A DNA stretch of 64,000 nucleotides from Candidatus Gastranaerophilales bacterium (GTDB lineage Bacteria; Cyanobacteriota; Vampirovibrionia; Gastranaerophilales; Gastranaerophilaceae). The notes under the pieces are model-generated. The model ran no database searches, was not told the DNA's origin, and saw only the letters and a program-made list of their open reading frames with translations. The stretch covers positions 91,781 to 155,780 of the forward strand of contig CALVBB010000002.1 of the NCBI GenBank assembly GCA_944325705.1, given 5' to 3'. A program made the translations under genes and the position numbers. Shown here piece after piece: positions 51,633 to 60,028 of this stretch (position 1 is the stretch's first letter; each line of letters starts with the position of its first letter).

Positions 51633-53171
51633 TTAAGCTGAAATCAGTTTTTTGCATTCCTCAGATAAAAACGGCTTTCCCGGTTTAATTTCGATAAAAT
51701 CCCATGGAAGTTCCTTTTCATATTCATAAGTTTCAAAAGCATAAGTGTCAGCATTTATATTACATTTTTTAGCGGCTGAGCGGAATGCGCCGAGCTTTCC
51801 TCCCTGCCTGTAAGTTTCTATAAGAAAATCTGCAAACGAACCGTCCCCGCGTGAAAGAACAGCCTGCCAGTAATCCCACTTTGCACTGGAAAATGAAGCC
51901 TTAACTCCGATTTTGTGAAGCTCTTTTTTTAAATAACGTTCTTTTTCTTCAAGAGTTTTAGTGCTTTCGCGTCCAATCCACTGGAAAGGAGTGTTTGCTT
52001 TTGGCACAAATGTTGAAAATCCGAAAGATATATCAAAGTGTTTATATTTATTTTTAATTTTTTTAGCAAGTGTAATCATTTCATCAATATCATTCTGAGT
52101 TTCAGTCGGAAGCCCCAGCATTCCGTAGAATTTGAAGCCTTTTAGGCCTTCATTTGCCGCAATTTCAACAGCCTGCATAATCTGCTCTTCTGTCAGGTTT
52201 TTGTTAATAACTTTTCTCAAACGCTCGCTTCCTGCCTCAATTGCCAGTGTAATATTCTTCTGTCCTGCAGCAATAAGCGTCCTTAAGATTTCCGGCTTAA
52301 TAGAATCGGTTCTCAAAGACGACACACTCATTTCAATTTTTTGACCGCTCTTAATTTTTTTATATATGTAATCACAAATTTGCTCAAACTGCGGGTGAGC
52401 GCTTAGCTGCGCTCCGAGAAGTGCAATCTTATTTGTATGTTTTAACCCCTCATCAATAGCATCAATGACATCCTGATAAGGCATAAACCTGAGCGGCAGA
52501 TTTAGATATGACGCAAGACAGAACCCGCAGCGGTTTGCACAGCCTCTTGCAACTTCTATAATAAATGTATGCGGGAAGAACGCATTAGCGCTCAATATCG
52601 GAGTATAAATACACTCCTCCAGTCTTTTGGTAAGTTTTTTCACCCGTGTCTGTTTTAATGACGGAACATAAATTCCGTCAAGTTTTGAAATCTCCTCTAA
52701 AATAGATGATTTACCTCTATTTTTATTGGATTTACAAATATTAACCACTTTCAAATTAACATCTTCACCATCGCCAATTATAATAAAATCGAAAAATTCC
52801 CTGTATGGTTCAGGATTTGCAGAAACAACAGGCCCGCCTGCAAATATAAGCGGATGATTTGAGTTGCGCTCTGATGATTTAAGCGGGATAGCGTACTTTT
52901 CCAACATAGAAAATATAGTCAGGAAATCCATATCAAATGAAAAGGAAAATCCAATTAAATCAATTTCATCAGCTCTCAATTCTGTTTTTTGCGTGTCAGA
53001 ACAGATACGCTCAATATTTACATCTTCACTCTCATCAATAGATTTGAACATCCACAGGTAACCGAGCGAGGACAAAGAAAAGGCTTCACATCCCGGAAAA
53101 GCCATCCACATGTTAAATCCGGAATTTTTATTTTTGTTTGGAGTATATAAACATATCTCATTGCTGCTCAT
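51633..53171 (-). CDS. B12-binding-domain radical SAM protein
   Basis: 512 residues from ATG 53171, overlapping the permease gene by 14 bases. The N-terminal ~180 residues resemble a cobalamin-binding-type domain (GCEAFSLSSLGYLWMFKSI, DLIGFSFSFDMDF, FAGGPVVSANPEP, IIGDGED). The radical SAM centre has C-x3-C-x2-C in ARGCANRCGFCLAS, then AIEAGSERLRKVINK and GFKFYGMLGLPTET. It is of the COG1032 kind. The reaction is unknown; methyl or ring-forming chemistry is possible. No SAM-protein substrate peptide is nearby. Confidence 0.88.
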   Translation of the reverse strand: MSSNEICLYTPNKNKNSGFNMWMAFPGCEAFSLSSLGYLWMFKSIDESEDVNIERICSDTQKTELRADEIDLIGFSFSFDMDFLTIFSMLEKYAIPLKSSERNSNHPLIFAGGPVVSANPEPYREFFDFIIIGDGEDVNLKVVNICKSNKNRGKSSILEEISKLDGIYVPSLKQTRVKKLTKRLEECIYTPILSANAFFPHTFIIEVARGCANRCGFCLASYLNLPLRFMPYQDVIDAIDEGLKHTNKIALLGAQLSAHPQFEQICDYIYKKIKSGQKIEMSVSSLRTDSIKPEILRTLIAAGQKNITLAIEAGSERLRKVINKNLTEEQIMQAVEIAANEGLKGFKFYGMLGLPTETQNDIDEMITLAKKIKNKYKHFDISFGFSTFVPKANTPFQWIGRESTKTLEEKERYLKKELHKIGVKASFSSAKWDYWQAVLSRGDGSFADFLIETYRQGGKLGAFRSAAKKCNINADTYAFETYEYEKELPWDFIEIKPGKPFLSEECKKLISA

Positions 53172-54207
53172 CAATCTGCCCTGCTGCTTTTTCATTAATC
53201 GGCGCAAGATAAAGCTCATCAACCAGAACGCAGATGGTAGCTGCAATTGCAGGGGAAAGGATTACACCCCAGAAGCCTAAAAACTGTTCTGCCAGAAACA
53301 GAGCTAAGAAAATCATCAGCGGATGAAGCTGCATGAATTTTCCGAACAAAATCGGGCGGACAATATAGTTTGAAAGCTGTTGAACAAGCAAAAATCCGGC
53401 GATAATAAGAATTATTTTAACAAGCCCTAAAGGATACGCAACAAGAAGAATTATGCCGATGGCAATCGTAGGCCCGAGTATAGGTATAATATCAAGGATA
53501 CCGGTGGTAAGCCCCAGCAAAAGCGCGTAATCAACACCTAAAATCATCAGTACAATCATCATCATAACGCCGACTGATGCCATTGATATAATTTGCGCTC
53601 TGACATATCCTCCGACTTTTGTACTTATAGTTGAAACAATAGATGATGCCTTGTTTTTCATATCCGGCGGGAAAAATTCAAGGAATTTTTTCTTAAGGTA
53701 ATCCTTATCCACAAGAAGATAGTATATAATCATCGTAAGTGCCACTAAGATTATTGCAACCTGAAAAATCCCCATAGTTATAGTCCACGACTGGCTTACT
53801 ATGTTCTGTGCGACATTCTGGCTGGAATCAAATATATTATTAAAAGTAACAAGGTCAGACAGCCTATATCCGAAAATGCTTAAAGACATAAAGTAATTAG
53901 CCGCAGCCGTAAGTTTTTGCGGCAAAAACATGATAAATGTGCTTATTTCTTTATATGCAATCAAGAGTATAGGAAGAAGCAGGGCAAAAATTACGGCAAC
54001 CGCCACTGTTACTGCAATTCCGGCTGCTGCATTTCGTGTAAACTTCTTGTTCTGAAGCTTTATCACATAAGGGTTGAGCGCACAGGCTATTACGTATGCA
54101 GCAAAGAAAAGAAGTATTATACCCGTAATCTTTGGCATCATGAATAAAAGAAATATAACAAGAATTAGAAATATAATTTTTTTACCTGTGAAATATTCTT
54201 TAAGCAT
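53158..54207 (-). CDS. AI-2E family transporter
   Basis: 349 residues with about eight membrane helices and the family region near the C terminus: DYALLLGLTTGILDIIPILGPTIAIG and RPILFGKFMQLHPLMIFLALFLAEQFLGFWGVILSP. Members move small molecules or ions (autoinducer-2 export, Na+/H+ exchange in some). The actual cargo cannot be read. GGAGAG precedes the ATG; the radical SAM gene overlaps its end. Confidence 0.9.
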   Translation of the reverse strand: MLKEYFTGKKIIFLILVIFLLFMMPKITGIILLFFAAYVIACALNPYVIKLQNKKFTRNAAAGIAVTVAVAVIFALLLPILLIAYKEISTFIMFLPQKLTAAANYFMSLSIFGYRLSDLVTFNNIFDSSQNVAQNIVSQSWTITMGIFQVAIILVALTMIIYYLLVDKDYLKKKFLEFFPPDMKNKASSIVSTISTKVGGYVRAQIISMASVGVMMMIVLMILGVDYALLLGLTTGILDIIPILGPTIAIGIILLVAYPLGLVKIILIIAGFLLVQQLSNYIVRPILFGKFMQLHPLMIFLALFLAEQFLGFWGVILSPAIAATICVLVDELYLAPINEKAAGQIDEQQ

Positions 54208-54305
54208 CTTTACTCTCCGTAGCCTGTTGAGCTTTTTTATATACCCCGTTTTATATTAAACGAAAAATATAAAACATGCAATTATCTTGCTGTTCCGGAT
54301 AATTA

Positions 54306-54319
54306 TTAAGAAATATTAC
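54306..54319 (+). promoter_or_regulatory. Upstream 14-base element (copy 4)
   Basis: TTAAGAAATATTAC, identical to the element at 22800-22813 and placed 79 bases before ATG 54398. A possible -10 hexamer, TATACT, lies about 33 bases downstream. Confidence 0.5.
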
Positions 54320-54397
54320 GCAAATTTTAAAATTTAGCAATTATTAAGATGATATATACTTTATATATTTAAGAGTAAAAAACACGAAGGACGAGAC

Positions 54398-54913
54398 ATG
54401 GGTTTCTTAACCGGCGCATTTCTAAAAATGTATACAACACGAATGCGGATTCAGCTCCAACACCAGCTGACCCGCGTTACGATGCGTCAAAACCGTATCA
54501 CCAAACAAATAGGTGATATGGAGAAGAAACTTACCCAGATGAAGCAGGCTTACAACAGTGGTATTGGCGCAAGTACTCAGATGCAAATTGCAAGTGATAT
54601 GAACAGTATCTTCCAGGGTATTAATAAGAATGATACAAATGCCATGACTAATGCTAATATCCAGTTTCAGCAGGCATCAGCAATGCGTCAGATGAATGCT
54701 CAGCTGCAGAAAACTCAGGTAGAGCAGTATTTCGATATGATGAGCGAGCAGCAGCTCGAGCCGTTGAAAAACATGGAAGAACAGCTGGCTATGGAAAAAG
54801 CAAACCTCGAATCAAGAATCAAGCTTATCGAAGGTCAGGAACAGGCTTCGAGAGAAATGGAAAAATCAAGCCAGAAAGATTTCGTTCCGGAATACACCGG
54901 AGGCGGAGGTTAA
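54398..54913 (+). CDS. Coiled-coil protein, probable structural or secreted factor
   Basis: 171 residues, almost all alpha-helix, rich in Q and M with no cysteine: a basic N terminus (MGFLTGAFLKMYTTRMRIQ), long heptads (KQIGDMEKKLTQMKQ, EQLAMEKANLESRIKL) and a short tail EYTGGGG. There is no signal peptide. Codons are well tuned (CTG, CAG, GGT), unlike neighbours, and a shared 14-base element plus strong terminator surround it. These point to an abundant protein, possibly exported by a specialised system; the family is not recognised. Confidence 0.65.
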   Translation: MGFLTGAFLKMYTTRMRIQLQHQLTRVTMRQNRITKQIGDMEKKLTQMKQAYNSGIGASTQMQIASDMNSIFQGINKNDTNAMTNANIQFQQASAMRQMNAQLQKTQVEQYFDMMSEQQLEPLKNMEEQLAMEKANLESRIKLIEGQEQASREMEKSSQKDFVPEYTGGGG

Positions 54914-54930
54914 TCCTCAATACAGATTTA

Positions 54931-54962
54931 AAAAAGGTTCGGTCACCGCCGAACCTTTTTTA
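54931..54962 (+). terminator. Terminator of the coiled-coil gene
   Basis: AAAAAGGTTCGG-TCACCG-CCGAACCTTTTTT, 18 bases after the stop; also fits the ferredoxin gene ending at 54968 on the other strand. Confidence 0.9.
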
Positions 54963-54967
54963 TTTGT

Positions 54968-55156
54968 CTAATTCCAATCATCAATAACTATTGCACTTGC
55001 AGGGCAATTTAACGCTGCATCAATGCAGGAAGTTTCGTTTCCGCAAACCTTATTCTGGTCTGCAATAGCAAATTTGCCGTATAAGTCAAAAACTTCGGGG
55101 CTTATCTTGGCGCAGGCGCCGCAGCCTTTGCATCTTGTAGAAATACTTACAAACAT
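54968..55156 (-). CDS. Small [4Fe-4S] ferredoxin
   Basis: 62 residues. Cluster ligands C9-x2-C12-x2-C15 and C51-P, with an extra pair, C38 and C44, that may form a disulfide as in other single-cluster ferredoxins. It carries one electron in the cytoplasm. The start at ATG 55156 has no strong ribosome binding site. Partner unknown. Confidence 0.92.
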   Translation of the reverse strand: MFVSISTRCKGCGACAKISPEVFDLYGKFAIADQNKVCGNETSCIDAALNCPASAIVIDDWN

Positions 55157-55212
55157 ATTATAAGTATTTACTACTATTATTATAAAACATCCTGCTTTTT
55201 ATTTAATACAGC

Positions 55213-56160
55213 CTACTCATCGTGCGAAATAATCTGAGCACCCTGCTTTTCAACAGGAAGCGTCAATATTTCCGCCTTTACATTCAAGTCGTTCCAGGTT
55301 TCACGGACAATAGATTTAATCCTGTCGAGATTATTCTTCTCAGAAACAATCAAAATGGAAGGCCCAGCACCGCTTAACACACACCCTAGAACATTTTCTT
55401 CATGTTTAAGGTTTTCAATAATCTTCTCAAGCCCGGGCACAAGCTTCATTCTGTAAGGCTGATGTAATTTATCTTTCAAAGCAAGCCTCATCAGCGCAGA
55501 ATCTTTTGTATGCACAGCCTGAATAAACATGCCCATCCTCTGCGCGTTAAAAACAGCATCCTGCATAGGAACTTCTTTCGGCAGAACCGAGCGGGAAATA
55601 TCAGTAGCAAGTTCATATTCCGGAATACAGATAGTTAAAGACCACTCTTCCGGCCAGTCAATTTTTCTGTAAACTATGCTGCCGTCATCTTCGCTTGAAG
55701 TTAGCGTAAGCCCTCCGACAATTGCAGGAGTAACATTGTCCGGATGACCTTCAACCTCTGTTGCAATGGAAAGAAGGGCCGCCTCATCAGCAGGACGTCC
55801 GAGAAGTTCGTTTGCAGCAAGCAGACCTCCTACAATTACAGAAGCACTGCTCCCTAACCCCCTTGCAACGGGTATCTGAGAATGAATATTTATCTTTAAT
55901 TCACTCGGTGTCTGGCCTATAGAGTTATAAAGAAGTTCTACAGCCTTATAAATAATACTGTTTTCATCCATCGGAACATGCTCCAATGAAAATTCATCGG
56001 CTGCATTCTCGTCAGCGATAACGTTAATTTCAATTCCTGTGCCTGGAAGCACTGTTTCTTCAATTGTTATAGTATTATAAATCGGCAGAGCAAGCCCCAT
56101 GCAGTCAAATCCAGGGCCTAAATTGGCAGTAGTTGCCGGTACTTTTACACTAACTTTCAT
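55213..56160 (-). CDS. thrB: Homoserine kinase
   Basis: 315 residues, GHMP kinase. Signature: VPATTANLGPGFDCMGLAL, the ATP loop VARGLGSSASVIVGGLLAAN, GHPDNVTPAIVGG, and GCVLSGAGPSILI near the end. It phosphorylates homoserine on the way to threonine. GAGGAAG precedes the ATG. No thrA or thrC is visible, so the pathway genes are spread out. Confidence 0.95.
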   Translation of the reverse strand: MKVSVKVPATTANLGPGFDCMGLALPIYNTITIEETVLPGTGIEINVIADENAADEFSLEHVPMDENSIIYKAVELLYNSIGQTPSELKINIHSQIPVARGLGSSASVIVGGLLAANELLGRPADEAALLSIATEVEGHPDNVTPAIVGGLTLTSSEDDGSIVYRKIDWPEEWSLTICIPEYELATDISRSVLPKEVPMQDAVFNAQRMGMFIQAVHTKDSALMRLALKDKLHQPYRMKLVPGLEKIIENLKHEENVLGCVLSGAGPSILIVSEKNNLDRIKSIVRETWNDLNVKAEILTLPVEKQGAQIISHDE

Positions 56161-56317
56161 ATCTTCCTCATCAAATACGGTGTCTATGCAGAGCTCAAAA
56201 GGCTTTACACAGTTCGCCTGATTACTACATAATTATAACACAAAGATAAAAATGCTGCTAATATTGCAATATATAACAAATTTGTAGCACGCCAAAAGGC
56301 CTGCTATTATTGATAAT

Positions 56318-57562
56318 ATGTATAAATTATACCCTTACTTTACAAACGACGGCTCTGTAGGTTTGTTTTCACCGGCAGACGATGACATTTACCATTCAAC
56401 TTATGGCGCTCTGACTGAAGCTTATGAAAAATTTATTCTGCCGGCTCAATTAGAAAATTTTCTTCAAAAAAATTCCGAAATAAAAATTCTGGACATTTGT
56501 TTTGGAATCGGATACAACACAAAAAGTTTTTTAAATTTCCTATATAACGCACAGATAGATACTGATAATGTTTATATGGAAAAGAATAACGGTACGATAT
56601 ATACCGATAACACTTTTAGTAAAAATTCTGCATCTAAAACTGTTAATAACAAATACTTAAAAATTTACATTAATGCAATCGACACTGATAAAATTCTTGC
56701 CGGACTTTCTCCGTTTGTAATCTGCAATAAAAAATTACCTCTAAATTACAAACTACCGTTTAAAAATGAAAAGATAGAAAAATTTCTGAATAAACCATCA
56801 AAAAACAAAATTAAATTTTATGAAGAAATAAATTTTATTCTGCTGGAAAAAATTGCCCGAAATAACCCTGAAATTTTTGAAAATCCAGAAATTTTTGATA
56901 TATTGACCTCCAAAAAATACCGGCAGTATTTTAATAAATTATATGCCCTTTTACCGTATTTTCATAAATCAGGAGAAGGTTTATATACCCTTGTATGCCG
57001 TTTAAACGCCTTCTTACATAATATATATTATCGGTATCTATCAATAAGCTATAAAAAGGCTTTCAAATGGCTTAAATTCCACGGTTTTATTTTTGACTTA
57101 AAAATAGAGGATGCGCGAAAAATTTTGCTTTCTGATGACAACACGTATGATTTTGTTTTTCTTGATGCTTTTACGCCTGCAAAGTGTCCGTGCCTCTGGA
57201 CAGTAGATTTTTTCAAACTGCTTTTTGAACACCTAAATCCTGACGGAATGATTTTGACTTACTCAAATTCCGCGGCTGTCAGGAACGCATTTTTACACGC
57301 AGGTTTTTGTGTAGGAAAAATTTATACGGAATCCGCCGGCAAATTTACAGGCACTGTTGCTGTTAAAAATAAATCGCTTATAAAATATGATCTCTCAGAA
57401 TACGATTTAAGCCTCATGAAAACAAAAGCCGGTATATTTTATCGCGACGAAAATTTAAACAGCCAAAATGAGGCAATTATTAAACGCCACAAAATTGAGG
57501 TTCAAAATTCAAATCTCATATCAAGTTCACAATTTATAAAAGAATGGAAAAAACATAATTAA
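56318..57562 (+). CDS. MnmC-type (DUF752) methyltransferase homologue with a large insert
   Basis: 414 residues. The N terminus (TNDGSVGLFSPADDDIYHSTYGALTEA) and SAM motif ILDICFGIGYNTKSFL (about 57-72) match the methyltransferase half of MnmC, which finishes the mnm5 group on tRNA wobble uridine. The matching second half resumes near residue 245 with IFDLKIEDARKIL, YDFVFLDAFTPAKCPCLWTVDFFK and TYSNSAAVRNAF. About 170 Lys/Asn-rich residues lie between them. No C-terminal oxidoreductase. The gene is more AT-rich than its neighbours. Confidence 0.75.
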   Translation: MYKLYPYFTNDGSVGLFSPADDDIYHSTYGALTEAYEKFILPAQLENFLQKNSEIKILDICFGIGYNTKSFLNFLYNAQIDTDNVYMEKNNGTIYTDNTFSKNSASKTVNNKYLKIYINAIDTDKILAGLSPFVICNKKLPLNYKLPFKNEKIEKFLNKPSKNKIKFYEEINFILLEKIARNNPEIFENPEIFDILTSKKYRQYFNKLYALLPYFHKSGEGLYTLVCRLNAFLHNIYYRYLSISYKKAFKWLKFHGFIFDLKIEDARKILLSDDNTYDFVFLDAFTPAKCPCLWTVDFFKLLFEHLNPDGMILTYSNSAAVRNAFLHAGFCVGKIYTESAGKFTGTVAVKNKSLIKYDLSEYDLSLMKTKAGIFYRDENLNSQNEAIIKRHKIEVQNSNLISSSQFIKEWKKHN

Positions 57563-57728
57563 AAAAATAGTGGCAGCGAAACTGCAAGGAGGCCAAAAAG
57601 TTAAGCTAAGGTTTTAATGGATTAGCCGGTTCAGGAGAAAATAAAATAATACTTAAGGTTTTGTTATTTATATATTTTAAATAATTTCTCAATCACGTTA
57701 TCGGTATATAGCTATGCGTTATATTAAT

Positions 57729-57953
57729 TTAATCCGGATTATTTTTGGGAATTTTTCTTAATTCAATTTCGTAGCCAAAAATTTTTGCAAAAAATTCTGC
57801 GTCATCAAATCTTAAAGTTCCAAGCCGCATTTTGTGCGACAGACCATCAGGTGTAAACTTTTTAGAACCCTTTTGAGATGCAATCTGTGCAAGCTCCTTC
57901 AAGGTTATCCCCTCTTTTGCAAGTAATATTTTTACAAATTCACGTGCTGTCAT
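57729..57953 (-). CDS. Small helix-turn-helix protein
   Basis: 74 residues from ATG 57953 (GGAGAA upstream); a longer frame to 57998 is less likely. AREFVKILLAKEGITLKELAQIA and FTPDGLSHKMRLGTLRFDDAEFFAKIF look like a compact helix-turn-helix with a basic recognition part, close to DUF6471/phage-repressor types. Probably binds DNA; target unknown. Upstream in the gap there is a GCAGCGAAACTGC hairpin at 57573-57585. Confidence 0.65.
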   Translation of the reverse strand: MTAREFVKILLAKEGITLKELAQIASQKGSKKFTPDGLSHKMRLGTLRFDDAEFFAKIFGYEIELRKIPKNNPD

Positions 57954-58093
57954 ATATTCTCCAAGAGTTATTTTACAAATTATTGAGCATATAGACAATT
58001 TTATGATGATGAGTTATAATAAATGATATATGTGTCTTAAATAAGATTTATAAATCATTAATATTGTATAATTTCTTAACAAAAGGAGGTATA

Positions 58094-58676
58094 ATGAACA
58101 AAGCTTTCACTCTGGCAGAGGTATTGATTACGCTTGGGATTATAGGGATAGTTGCCGCAATGACAATGCCGTCGCTTGTCGGAAAATACAGACAAAAAAC
58201 AATAGAAACAAGACTTGAAAAATTTTATTCAGCTGCCAACCAGGCTATTAAACTTTCTGAAGTTAAAAACGGTCCAAAAGAGTCTTGGCCAAGGTGTACA
58301 GATGGGCTTCAGACTGAAACCAGTACATCAATTGACTGTGAAAGCTGGTATAATATCAGGCTCATATTCAAGAGACCCTAATATGGGCATAAAATTGTTT
58401 ATGTTTCGCTTCATGCCATTTGATTTTACTGGCAAATTGGATAGAACTGGTTCGCACACAGGCAAGGGGGTTGAACCCTACAGATATGTTTCATGCCAAA
58501 AAGAAACTGGCTCTGACGGCAATGTACAAGAAGTTTGTAATGGTGTGTCGCGTGATGAGCTGCTTAATAACAGCGAATTCGGCTGTAATAAATCTGCAAA
58601 ATCTCACGCTTATTGTACCGCACTTATACAGAAAAACGGCTGGAAAATTCCCGACGATTATCCGTTTAAGTTTTAA
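58094..58676 (+). pseudogene. Frameshifted type IV pilin-like gene
   Basis: It starts with perfect AAAGGAGGT and MNKAFTLAEVLITLGIIG, then the usual prepilin helix. The first frame stops at 58381 after SWYNIRLIFKRP. The matching remainder continues in another frame (SRDPNMGIKLFMFRF ... CTALIQKNGWKIPDDYPFKF) to 58676, and the joined product would be shorter than the intact relative at 4324-5106. A frameshift, possibly with a deletion, near 58340-58380 is the simplest reading; a sequencing error cannot be excluded. Confidence 0.75.
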
Positions 58677-58726
58677 TATTATTTAACTTTCTTGCCTTAA
58701 AAAAGGTTAATTATATAATTGATAGC

Positions 58727-60028
58727 ATGAATAACTATGATGTGGTAATTATCGGCGGTGGCACCGCAGGCTGCGCGGCAGCTTATACAGCAGGAAAACT
58801 AGGATTAAAAACTCTATTAATTGAACGCAAAGTTCATCTTGGCGGAACTATAACTTCCGGACTGGTTATTCCTGTTATGAAATCAGGCAGTAATCAGATT
58901 AATACAGAATTTCGAAAAGCACTTACCGCCGAATTACGTTCTCTGGGCGGTCAAACAACCTTTCAGGATAACTCTGGCTGGTTTAATCCGGAGCTTGCAA
59001 AAATTGCCCTTGATAATCTTATGCGAAAAGCCAATGTGGAAGTCTTTTTTGATACGCATATTATAGGTGTAAAGGTTGAAGATAGGAAGATTAAGCGTAT
59101 AAAAATTTCAAAAGAAATTTTATCGGTATCTACCGATGAGTTAGATATGGAAAAGAAACATTTATCGGTATCTATCGGGGCGAGATATTTTGTTGATGCA
59201 ACTGGGAATTGTGAAATCGGAAAAATTGCAAACTGCAAATTTCTTGAAAAAGATAAAGAATTTCAGCCGGTAACACTGCGTTTTATGATGGGCGGAGTTG
59301 ATTTAAAAACTTTTTCAGAGTGGCTGATTGAATTTGATAAGGACAGAAACGTTACAACTTATGAAAACAATGATGGGTGCATACATCTTTCAACAGCTTA
59401 CACATGGGATAAAGACAAAGATTGGGCTTTAAAGCCATTATTTGAGGATGCTGTAAAGAATAAAATTTTAAAACGCTACGATACCAACTATTTTCAGATA
59501 TTTACAGTTCCGGGAATGCCCGATACTGTAGCATTTAACTGCCCGCGTGTTATTGATTACAACAATTCACTTGAAGTAAAAAGCATCTCAAAAGCCCTTC
59601 TTCTTGCTCGACAGAACATATACAGGTATTTAATTTTCTGCAGAAAATACTTTCCGGGGTTTGAAAATGCTTATATATCAAATATCGCAGATATGCTCGG
59701 CGTGAGGGTTTCGCGAAGAATTAGAGGCAAATATATATATACAATTGACGATTTAAAAAGCGGTAAAAAATTCGAACATCCTGTTGTAATTTCAAATTAT
59801 CCGGTGGATGTTCACTCAAACAGAAAAAATAACTCCACCTTAAAAGCATACAGCGATTACCAGCTTCCAATAGAGGCATTAATGTCTGCAGACATTGACA
59901 ATCTCTTTGTTGCGGGCAGATGCCTCTCTGCTGACTTTTTGGCGCAGGGAGCGTTAAGAGTTCAGGCTAGCTGCTTTTCTATGGGTGTAGGAGTTGCCAA
60001 ATACATCAGGACTTTAGTTTCGCGATAA
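58727..60028 (+). CDS. FAD-dependent oxidoreductase
   Basis: 433 residues. FAD motif VVIIGGGTAGCAAAYTAGKLG, LLIERKVHLGGTITSG, a middle RYFVDATGNCEIGKI (the family's A-T-G-D-like strand), and C-terminal NLFVAGRCLSADFLAQGALRVQ. This is the FAD_oxidored (BaiN/HI0933-like or thiazole-type) kind found in many gut anaerobes; substrate unknown. It converges with the next gene, overlapping by 23 bases. Confidence 0.85.
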   Translation: MNNYDVVIIGGGTAGCAAAYTAGKLGLKTLLIERKVHLGGTITSGLVIPVMKSGSNQINTEFRKALTAELRSLGGQTTFQDNSGWFNPELAKIALDNLMRKANVEVFFDTHIIGVKVEDRKIKRIKISKEILSVSTDELDMEKKHLSVSIGARYFVDATGNCEIGKIANCKFLEKDKEFQPVTLRFMMGGVDLKTFSEWLIEFDKDRNVTTYENNDGCIHLSTAYTWDKDKDWALKPLFEDAVKNKILKRYDTNYFQIFTVPGMPDTVAFNCPRVIDYNNSLEVKSISKALLLARQNIYRYLIFCRKYFPGFENAYISNIADMLGVRVSRRIRGKYIYTIDDLKSGKKFEHPVVISNYPVDVHSNRKNNSTLKAYSDYQLPIEALMSADIDNLFVAGRCLSADFLAQGALRVQASCFSMGVGVAKYIRTLVSR

